NCBI RefSeq assembly: GCF_964355755.1
Contig: NC_092679.1
Coordinates: 4,090,001-4,154,000 of the forward strand
Direction: 5' to 3'
Source of the DNA: Antedon mediterranea
Lineage: Eukaryota; Echinodermata; Crinoidea; Comatulida; Antedonidae
Length of the DNA: 64,000 nt
In this document: positions 36,101-48,100 of the stretch, one piece after another
How positions within the stretch are numbered: position 1 is the stretch's first letter
How the letters are laid out: every line of letters starts with the position of its first letter
The notes under the pieces: model-generated
What the model saw: only the letters and a program-made list of their open reading frames with translations
What the model was told of the DNA's origin: nothing
The model's database searches: none
Made by a program: the position numbers and the translations under genes

Positions 36101-39100
36101 AATTATCAATATCATTAGGCTTACAGTCTAGGTTATACAATCTCATAGATTTTTGTTGGTTGTAAATTGTTGGATCTTATGATGCAGTAAGACTCACCAC
36201 CAATACTGGAGCTCAATATCGGAAGATTTGCTTGATTTGAAATGAAATTCAATTCTACGTCTTCGCCAAGCATTTTCCAGAATAGGCTAATTTCGGAATC
36301 TCCAACTTGCTGCAACGTCCAACGTTGTACAAACAGATGACTAAACAGCTGTTGATATAAACATCGCATTTTTTACTCACAGAAAATGTTATACATCCTC
36401 CAAATTGATATATAGAAAATAGGCCTATAGGGTATGTATGTGTACTTTAGGCCTACGTATGTGTACTTTAGGCCTATGTATGTGTACTCGTATGTGTACT
36501 TTAGGCCTATGTATGTGTACCTTAGGCCTATGTATGTGTACTTTAGGCCTATGTATGTGTACTTTAGGCCTATGTATGTGTACTTTAGGCCTATGTATGT
36601 GTACTTCAGGCCTATGTATGTGTATTTTAGACCTACTTAAATACGGTATTGCATATTTAACTTACAAATTACTTCTGTTCACTCCACCCACGAAAGAAAT
36701 TTAAAAAATACAAAATACCTGTGTAACATTATCCAGGGAAACGTGGATATCCCCACTACCTTCGACTTTTGCAGACACCGTGTTGTTGATGTAGTAAGAG
36801 TATTGTAGATTGGCCAAAATGGTGACGTCATCCTCATTGTTTTTATCACTTGGATTGAGCAGAGAAGATTGAAATTGTGACTTATCAATTTTTCCTGGAT
36901 TGAGTATATCAGATTTTGAAAACGCAAGAAAATTCACAGATACTTCAAGAGAATCATCAGGATTAATATTCATGACGTAACTTAGGAGATCTCTTGAACC
37001 TTCTGGAAACACCATCATCACAGATCCAGATGTCATTTCACAAACACCCACAACAAAACAATATTTTCCTTTGAACGGCGGTACTGGCAAAGATACAAGT
37101 CTGCCACCAATTGTAAATTCTGCCTTAGAGAGTAAAAAGACAGAATACTGGCTGTCACTGGAAACGGGTGCAGATGAACACCATTCGATTGATTTTACCT
37201 CAGTGCCTCTAAGACTCAGTGTTGACAAAGATGTTTTAGCATTCAACGGATCTATATCTGCAGATATAAACGTCATCCAGTCTGGCAAAATATTTTCAAG
37301 TTGGCGGGTATAATTGCGATACAAAGAGTTAAACTGAACAAAGCTTTGAATATTAGCCAATTTTATATCTTTACTTTGACAGTTGTCACGTGGTGATGCC
37401 GTTGTCAAACTGCTTCGAAATGTCTGTCCATCAAGACTAAGCGGCAGTTCGAATGTGCGTGTTGTCAGTGATACAACTCCATTAGTAGTCTCTAAAGAAG
37501 GGCTATTGCTCTTTGTCCATTCTTTGGTAGAGGCATAGTCTAGTCCTGTAGGCCTACATGTGGAATGATCTGATAGTACAAAACATCCCGATGGCAGACG
37601 AAAGCCAGGTGTAAATCGTTCTTCAATATTTCCCTGCGTGTTGTTTTGGAATACGAATATTTCGTCGTCGCCTGGTGTAATGAAGTTTACTGCTTCTTTT
37701 CCTCTCAAGACATATGATACCTTGACAAACCCCTGACTATCCCCGCGAATAGAACATGTACGCTTAGTTATTTTTGAAGAAAACGATAACTCTTTTGGTA
37801 CAATATCCACTTTATCAGAATCTGTTACAATAGTTACATGAAGCACTTCATTTGGTTTGGCAATGAATTCCAAATTATAAACTTCTCCTACCCAAACGTC
37901 TGGCCAATCAGGTGTTGTTACGAATCCGTATGCGCATGTCTTTCCTGTATAACCAGTTCCAGAGCAGTCACATTGAAATCCACCTACCTCATTTTGCGAT
38001 GCTCGACAATCGCCATTTACACACGGAGTTGGCGTGCATACCTGAATTTCTAAAATAGAACAAGTATATTAGTTACTTTAAACACCGCGTTTTTCAAGGT
38101 TATTGTACCGTAAGTTTTGCTTCTCTATTTCATTTTGAAGAGAGAATACCCGTACTTTAGTGAATTACAATCTTACCAATACATTTTGGAAAAGTGCTAT
38201 TCCAAATGCCAGACCGCAGACATTTTGTAACAATGTTTTCTTCCAGGAAATATCCGGAATCACAACCAAAACTACATTTACTTCCCATTTGATTTTCGCA
38301 TGGAGAAAGAATGTATCCGTTGAGGGGCGATGAAATTTCAGGGCAGAGAATCTCTGTAAGATTATAAAAAAAGTATAAAAGCTGTTAATCGCCCATTGTG
38401 GAGTGGTAATTTGTGGAAAGATACTATCTATGTGACTGTTTTATTTTAAAGCTAAAGCCACTGAAAGTTGAGATGTACAGATATTCAGGATATTTGTCCA
38501 TACATGTACTAAGAAGATCCTCGTTTTTTTAAAAACAGAATTTAAGAAGGAATAACACAATTTCTTTAGGACAAACCTTCACAGCGTGTTCTACTACCAC
38601 TCCACACACCGTTTGGTAAACATTCTCGCAAGTCGGATCCTATTAAACGATAGTTCCATTCACACGAAAAGGTGCACGTTTCTCCTGTTGTAAATCCGCT
38701 ACATGTTCGATTTCCGTAAAAAGGTACACCGATTTCAACACAAGGGTTAGCTGTTAAAAAACACGGTGATTGTAATTGAATTAAAATTGACCATTTTTTT
38801 GTACAAAGTAACGTAGTAATAATTCAATTTTTGTATTGCCTTTTCCCTAAATTAAACAAAATCCACAATATTTATGATAGTGCTTGCGCATGAAATTATG
38901 GAGAGCCTTTGATATATCTTACCATTCAATAAATTTATGGTTACAATGAAAAGTGAAAAGGATAAGTTTAAGCAAAAATTCACTAGTCACCCGTGCAGTT
39001 TTTCTTATCAGGATCAAGTGTCCATCCGTCATGGCAATCGCAACTGAAGCTACCGATTGAGTTGGAACATATTTGCCCACATCCGTCTATACCAACGCTA

Positions 39101-42100
39101 CATTCATTAACATCTGATACCAGAAGACAAAAATACATTACTATTATCCCGCTGACTATAATAAAGCGAATGTAGAAATATCTAGTTTAAAGAAACGTCA
39201 GTAGATGTACAGTAAAAATAATGTGTTGTTGTAAGAAAGAAGTTGTATGTATTGTAGCGAGAGAACGAATCAACAACAAAATAGTTGCAGTGAAATAGAA
39301 GTATGGATATTGGAACACCTTATGTGGGCTCTGGAACCACCTACCCTTGAACATTAAACACACATCATTAATCGAGTCACTTTAAGTCACTACTCAAAAC
39401 TCACCTTTTCTGATTTTTTTCTACAGCGCCATGAGCAATGAATGTTGGAATGGCGCTATATAAATCGAACGATTGATTGATTGATTGATATGTTACTTTG
39501 ATGATTTGAGCTTTCCTTACCTTCACAGTTGTATGAATCGTAGGCTTCATATCCTGTGTGACAAAGGCACTCAAAACTACCTTGTGAATTTGTACAAATG
39601 TGACAGCTTGCGAAAGAGCATTCATTGATATCTGAAGAAAACAAATTATTACAAGATAATTGTTTTTTTTGTGATTTTGTTAAACCAAATTATTTGGAAG
39701 CTACGCTTTTGAAAAAGTGGCACACTTCTTGAGTAAAGGTGGTGCGTCCAGAGTGACGGTTCATAAGTGTTTTTTGTTCTCTTGGCTTTCTTCCTGCGAT
39801 ATGTTCACTTGTAATAGACGCTTCTTAGTTTATTATCTTCTTCTTCTTCTTCGTATTAGGAGCCAACTTCATATGTGAAGACTCTGCTCCTCCAACTCTG
39901 TTTTGCTAGCTCTACTGTATTTGGTTGAGTGGTATTATTCTATTTATTTATCTTTTACAGAGAGAAACTGACTCCCTTATTTATTTATATTAATTATTAT
40001 TATAATTATTATTATTATTGTTATTATTAGTGTTATTATTATTATTATTATCATTATTGTTATTTTTTTTCGCCTCTTTTTTTCCCCTTACTGTACTTCT
40101 CCTTTCACTTTTCTTTCTCTCTTTTCTTCTTTTCTTCCCTTTCCCTTTTCTCTTATCTATTGTTTTCGTTGTAGGCTAAAATTGATAGAGTATTTCTTAT
40201 TTATGACGTGTTTGAATACCTGTACAGTTAGTTGTTCCAGAATATCCTTCTGAACAATAACATCTAAAAGTTCCATGAAGGTTTTCACAGTAATGTTCGC
40301 ACCCGGCATTGTAGAGTTCGCATTCATTTACATCTATTTTTTTAAAAGAGTATATTTAAAATGCATATAATATAATTTTCTATTAAATGAAATATCTGTA
40401 TAATTCACTGTTTTTTTTTTACAAGACAACATTTATGACCATTCCATCACACACACGCACTATAACAGAGCATTTCACAGAAGACAAACACATTTGTTTC
40501 CTATATTTCACTTTGTCTATTAACTAAATCAAAATAAGTTGTTCTATATTTACCATGTTGACATCTACTTCCGTCATATCCTTCAGGGCAGTCGCAGTTG
40601 TTAGGTCCTGTGCACTGGCCGTTGTTCTGGCACTGAGGCTGACAAACGGCTGTAAAAAATTGTACGTAGTTTATCGGAACCGTAAAAAAAGAGAAAAGTT
40701 CAGACAACGTGATTGTTAGAGTAAGTGCGATTAATAACGCTCCACGTGACTAAACCAGGAATACTCAAGTGCTGGTGATGAGACCAATAGATAACAGTCA
40801 ATTCGGACTAAAAAAATTCGGATATAAAGCTTTGTTTACACTATCAAATTAGTTTAATAAAAGAAAGTGTGATGTGCCCAAATATGGTAGTAATATGACA
40901 TCATCGTGTCTATATAATAATTATGTACATTTTAAACGTTTGATAGTATTCACAGAGCTTTAATAATATCATAAACGTCAAAACATATATATCTTCAATA
41001 ATGATACCATGTATCATGGTATATTTTTATTTATTTGTGCTTGGACTAAAATTAACTATGGGATCTGAAATTTATGTATATAATAGACAAAATTTAGTAT
41101 CTTACGCAAACATTCGGTAAGCATTGAGAGTTCATATCCAGAGAGGCAACTACATTCAAATCCACCGTAGTTGTTAGTACATATATGAGCACATCCATCA
41201 GTGTTCTCCCAACATTCATCACCTAAAATGCAAAATTATGGCAACATAACTCATTAATTTAATTAGTCGTCATAATAAGATGGAACTTTTAACAAATATT
41301 GCAATGTGAAAAGGGTAACTATTACGTTTGTATAAATGTAAGATTTAAACGTAACGCAACGTAAGTGATTTGACCAATCACAAGCGATGGATTATTCGAA
41401 CAATTGATTGAGTTTCGTCTCTAGTGGAAAAAGAACCAAATGCCATTTCGTCATTGACGTATAAGTGTTATACTTACGATCGTCACAAGCATCTCCGACG
41501 TAGAAGTCTTCGCATTCACAATAATCTGGAGCCGTGCACTCTCCGTTAGCACATGGTGGAGTACAAGTAGCTAGAAGTATGAGTTAAATTGTTAATGTCG
41601 AAAATCGATTTAATAATTGATAAACAATATAATAATACTCAAATATTTTACTGGTCTCCACTGCAAATTTTGAAAAAAAATTTGAATTTGAAAACAAAGT
41701 TCGCCAGTTTAGACTAGTTTTAATTAGAAACCATGTTGTTGACAGCCTATTTGTATGTTGTAATTTGTAGATTAGATTGAAAATGATACATTATTTATTT
41801 CCATTCACTCAGGATATAATGATAGTATACGTACCTTCGCAGTCACGCCCATTTGCTTTCAACACATATCCCGTGTTGCATTCACAATAGTAACTTCCGG
41901 CTGTGTTCCTACAATGGTGTTCACATCCACCGTTGTTATCCGCACATTCGTCAATATCTTTAAAAACGTTTAATATTTAATTGTTATTGGTTAAAAAAAC
42001 CCATTGAAACACCCGCATTGCCTGGAGTGTAGACAGTATTAAAAATGTAGTACAGTATTGAAATAAAAAAGATGCTTAATATCACTTAATGCATATTAAT

Positions 42101-45100
42101 ATCATTTAATGCTCATTGTCAAGATTTGAACCTCATTCTCATCTAATTCCTCGTTTATTATAGTAAACTAAAGTATATATTTCATTGTTCCAAAACTTTT
42201 TACTAATTGTGGTAATATTTAATAATCTAATACGTAGAAAATGAATTTTTCTGATGTTATTACCGTAATAACAAAATTGGTAATTAATTATGTGTAACTT
42301 ACCAGAACACTGTGTTCCTTGATATCCACTGTAGCACTCACAAGTGTCAGGATCCACGCAAGTTCCACCAACACCACAGTCATCGGGTAGGCATATTGCT
42401 AAAGATCGTTATGATATAAAATACACCATAAAAGCAAATCAAAGGGTTACTAATGTACATTGGAGTAGAACAACTGTAGTAGAATGCTTTATTAAAAAGT
42501 ACAGAATGTTGTCTATGGTATTCATCATTATTAACTGGTAGGCCTTGCTGTGATACATTAGTCCCCTTTTGGGGAGCTGTCCACTTGCTGATTATCATCC
42601 ATATAACGAAACCATTATCATGTGGGCACATTATTTTATTTCGTAATATAATTCCCCATGATTACACAGAGCAAAATGAAATCCAGTTTTTTAAACGTTG
42701 TGTTATTTCTCGGCAACTTTATATATTTATCTTACTTTCAGCCAAATTGAATTTACTTGAAAATCATATCCTTTCTTGAAAGCATAAATATTTCTTCAAA
42801 ATTAAGATACTATAAAAGGCTCAAAAACAATTTCGGAGTAGATGGATACTTACTACAGACCCTTGATACTAGATATAAGCGAGCTTTAAGTCAACTAAGA
42901 CTGGGCACACTTCAACTAGAGGTAGAAAGGAGAAGATGGAAAAGAATAGAGCGCAGCAGTAGGTTATGTAAAATATGTAATATAAATGAAGTTGAAGATG
43001 AATATCATTTTGTTACAGTTTGCTCTCGTTACAAGGAAATCAGAAAAAAATTTATATCTTCTTTATTTTTTGAAAATCCAAATACTTTTAAATTCTGCCG
43101 TTTAATGTCATCACAGGATCCAATAATTATTGATAATCTATCTAAATATATTTATCATGCTTATAAGTTAAGATATATCTTTTGCTTAGAGAACGAAATT
43201 AATTAATTCATTTATCTTGTGATCATAAATTGCTTTATTTTTCAATGTAATTATTATTTTGTTAATTACTAGGGGCTAGAGGCCTAAAGTAAATAAAGTC
43301 AGGCGATAAGCCTGAATGAATGAATGAATATCGAGTAAATATGAACTCACGAATCGTACAGCCTCCTAATCCATCTTCAGCCCAGCCGCCACAGCAATAG
43401 TAGTTTGTCGAGTACACGCTCCAATACTGAAGGCGGTATGATCGGGTATATCGACGACTTAAAGAAAATAGTATTTACACATAATCACAACAGTAATGGA
43501 AATAACAAAAATGATGTAAAGAATTAATCAATTAAAAAAGGTATAACAACGCAGTTCTAAAAGAATATACTTTAGTTTTAATTCTTTCTAAAATGCCAAA
43601 ACACTATGAATTAAGCAATACTGTAAGTAGAAAAAAAAGATATGCTAACGGGCCAAAAACATTCAAGGATAGAGAAACTTACTTGGTCTTATTAAAAAAA
43701 ATGTTTTGCAGTTGAAAAATTGAATTTTCAACTTTTAATAAAAAGATTGCTGCTGCCAAATTATTTCGGAAATAATGGCTACTCCTCTGAAAGTTTCACA
43801 TTTAGGGTGGCTGAGAATGAGTTTTCTTCTACGCTGCCTTTTTGTTGAAGTTGTGAACACACAAAACAACACAACTTGAAATCGACGACTTAAAAAAGGT
43901 ATAATACAGTTCTATAATATACTGTAGTATAAATTCTTTCTAAAAATGCTAAGACGCTATGAATTAAGCAATACTGTAACTAGAACACAAAGATGTGCTG
44001 ACTGGCCAAAAATATTCCAAGATAGAGAAGAAAACATACGGGTCTTATTTTAAAAACAACACAACTTGAAATGTGAAAAAAAAACAGAAGTCGACGTCTA
44101 TGTGGTCATTCCGGGTAAATATCAAAATTCACTCTATAAAATAGTCACTCATTAATAAGCCTGACATACATGTTTTTTATTTTTTTTTATTTACTTACCC
44201 ATATGTGTTGCAGCGGCTCCAGCCAAAAGTACCACAACTCGTGGAACCTGTAGTTTGATGAGAGACTGAGTAGGACACTGTACTTGAATGTAGAACAGAT
44301 ACTTGCCTACTGCAGACATTTTCTCTAAAAAAGGTCAATTTTTTGCTTTATTTTTGAAATTTGTAAACGTTTATGATGAACAAAAATTTAACTTTAAAAC
44401 TATTATGTATCGATGCTTGTACTTTTAACATTTGTTTGTTTCAACAATATTTTACGAGGGCGGTCAATCCAGCCGAACTGAACATAACATGCAACAATTA
44501 ACAATCAAAATAAATAGATTTTATAAAAATTAACAAAATAAAATAATGCATACAATAATTAGAAAACAATAAATTAAATTGAGAGAACTGACTGCAAGCT
44601 AGCAGGCGAGAAAGAAACCCTCATCGTTTTGTTGTCGCCTCCCATTGCGGCGGCGAGCAAATTATCAGGTGAATGTGCAGCGTATACTACTTGTGGCAGG
44701 AACATACACTGAGTAATAATAATATGCATAACGTGACAACGTCTAACAAAATGAAGCAAGTATTAATTCATAAAAATGAATAAATTATTAATTCATAAAA
44801 ATTAATTACAGTACTGTTTTATTACTAATACCAAATGCCTACATCAGCTTCTATGGAAGCACAGGAGGCAAACACATTCGCTTTACAGAAAGCATACAGC
44901 CCTAGTCCTAGGTGTTTTTATGCATTGACAAAAATGTAAGGCCTAACATTTCAGAATCAAATCAAATCAAATCAAATCTTTAGAGAAGTGATATAATGAA
45001 TGCAAAATTTGAAACTTCACTTAAATAAACAAGAAAAGCTATTATTACTGTATTGACAAATATTCAGGTACCTGGTAATCATCTAACAGAACTGTATGTT

Positions 45101-48100
45101 CCCCGGGTCAATGAACAAATCTGAGTGGATTAGAAAGCTTTAACAAACTAAGAGATTTAAGAGTAGCAGTCTTAGATGACTCCGTTGTCAAGGCCACAAG
45201 TGCCAAATCCCTTTGTATTGATGATATGTTAAAAGCAAAAGAATAAAGAAGGCTCCAGACTACAAGCTACAATTTTATTCGATTTCTGTGGCCCTTTTGG
45301 GCTTTGTCAATAAGAACTCTCAAACCAGACAAATTTCTCATTTGTAATGACCTAAAAAAGGTTAATGACAGAGCCAAAGCTTGAGGGACCAAAATTTTGA
45401 CTTGCCAGAACAATAACCTCAAGTGAGGAGGGCCGGGCCGCGATTTTTTTTTTCGTACATAAGTTAGGGACCCCCTCATGAAACGTCACAAAATAAACAT
45501 GAATAATTCATCAGTTAAATTTTCTTGCTCCGTCCGTGTGCACCCAAGCGCATAGCAACAAGAACAACTACGATACGATTCTAGGCCTAGGCGATTCTCC
45601 ACTGTGTTTGCGGCGTGCGATTTCATAAAAGAATAGCGGCGTTTTGTGTGGATTGTCGAAATAATCTGTCTTCAGTTTTTGGTTTTTTTTTAAATAATTA
45701 TTTATTACTAAAGAATTACGTGATAAAATTATAGTTTCTATTAATACTATTAGGCCTAATTATTAGTCTCTATAAAGCTCGTGTCTATTCTAGTAGTCTG
45801 TGTGTGTGTGTGTGTGTGTGTTAGGTGCTCCGAGTAATAAGTCAGCAAAATTAAACAAATACATTACACAAAATTTATTCTCGTGTTCATACGCGTATTT
45901 TTAAAGTTCCTTTGAGTACATGCATATTGTTTGATAATAAAATAACAGAATTAAAAAATTACAGTACACAAAATTATACACATTCTTTATTCTCGTGTGT
46001 CTAAACTTTCTTTGGGCTATGACCAATACTACTAATACTTAGTTGAATGTGTCTTGCCTAGCTGTCGACACATTTTGCATAGTGGTAGTGTGTGTGTGTG
46101 TGTGTGAAGAGTGCGCCAAGGCAATCACGTGAATCCTAGCCTAGGAAGAATCGTATCGCAGTTGTAATAATCACGCGTTGTTGCGATTATTTTTTCGTAC
46201 ATAAGTTAGGGACCCCTCATGAAACGTCACAAAATAAACATGAATAATTCATCAGTTAAATGTTCTTGTTCCGTGTGCACCCAAGCGTATAGCAACAAGA
46301 AGTGATTACACAAGTGCGGGGTACGACTAGGCCTATCTCCGCTGTTGTTGCGGCGTGCGATTTCATAGAAGAATAGCGGCGTTTTGTGTGGATTGTCGAA
46401 ATAATCAGCCTTTTTTAGTTTATTGTGTTTTTAATATAATAAAGAATTACGTGTTAAAATTATAGTTTCTATTAATACTAGTATTAGGCCTAATTATTAG
46501 TCTCTAAACCCATGTCTATTCTAGTAGTAGCTGTGTGGGTGTGTGTGACGTGTGTGTGTTAGGTATGACCAAAGATAGTTACACTGACTTTGGTATGACA
46601 CAATCCGAGTAATAAGTCAGCAAAATTAAACAATAAACATTACACAAAAATACATTTTTTATTCTCGTGGGTCAAATCTTCCCATCTCATGTGTTCATAT
46701 ACGCGCATTTTTAAAGTTCCTTTGAGTACATGCATATTGTTTGATAATAAAATAGCAGAATTAAAAAAATACAGTACACAAATTATACACATTCTTTATT
46801 CTTGTGGGTCTAAGCTTTCTTTGGGCTATGTCCAATGAATTACTACTTAGTTTAATGTCTTGCCTAGCTGTCGATTAGCATCGACTCGACACATTTTGTG
46901 TGAAGAAGAGTGCGCGAAGGCAATCACGTGAATTGACTTAGAATCCTAGGCCTACTGTAGAAAGTATCGTATCGCAGTTGTGTAATCACTTCTTGTTGCT
47001 ATACGCTTGGGTGCACACGGAACAACAAATTTAACTGATGAATTCTTCATGTTTATTTTGTGACATTTCATGAGGGGTCCCCAACTTATGTACGGAAAAA
47101 AAATCGCGGCCGGACCGGATTTATCAAACTTGAGCAAAAAAATCGTCTTAACTTTTCCTTAAATCCTTGATTTTGTCAGAAGTCAGATTTATTAATATAT
47201 CTAAGCAAAAACATTTGCTTAATTTGGTCTTAAATCTAAGACGATGAAAAATGTCGTCTTATCTCATTTCTGCAACAAAAACATTCGTTTTTGACAACGC
47301 GAGCGCGCTAGGCCGGAACATTGAACATTTGGAAAGGCTACGCTACTATGCGTTTTCAGCTGTACTACGGACGCTAAAATAATGATATTGATCTTCATAA
47401 AAATGGCCTAGAAATTGGAACGAGCAAAAGTAATATTTTCGGGATAGATACGACCCACTTGACTAGCTTTTAGAAAATTGTTAACTGCCAAGGGTCGCTG
47501 TCAAAATAAATGAATGTTGATCTGATTTAAGTTTAGAGCGAATGATTTTCGTATGTATTTCCGACTGTTGTGCTCTTTCTCTATTTCAAGTAATAAAAAC
47601 AATAGCAGCCAGAATGCGCCCTCTTTTGTTGGGAGTGAAAATACGGAGATAAAATGTTATAGCGCTGCCATCGCTAAGAGAAAAAAGCTAATGCGCACGC
47701 GTAAGCAAGGATTTTTTGTCTTAAGACATAATTTGCTGCCCCCTAGAGTTTAATGCTGCGCATGTGCAAAGTAAAATTTACCTAAGACAATTTTTCTAAG
47801 ACGGTTTGATAAATAAGATTAAGTTGTTTGCTTAAGCACTTAAATATTTCAGCTTTTTAAGCAAAAATATAAGCAAATATTAATAAATGCCAACCCTGAC
47901 TTTACGCGACGCAGTTAGCTCCAATAGGGTATTCAACCCCCAAACATATCGACCTCAAAGTTCTCACAATCAGTTCCAAGTACCAGCCAGGGTAGGCCTA
48001 CAGTCTGGCAGTATCGGTGCAGGGGAGTCATAAAGTTCAGGAAATGTTGTCGATAGATTCAAAAGTATGTATACTAAACTAAAACTTTTATACTTAAACC

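Noticed and set aside
36434-36704. MCTLGL-type repeated open frames
   Set aside because: Artefact of the 21-bp minisatellite inside a gene 2 intron.
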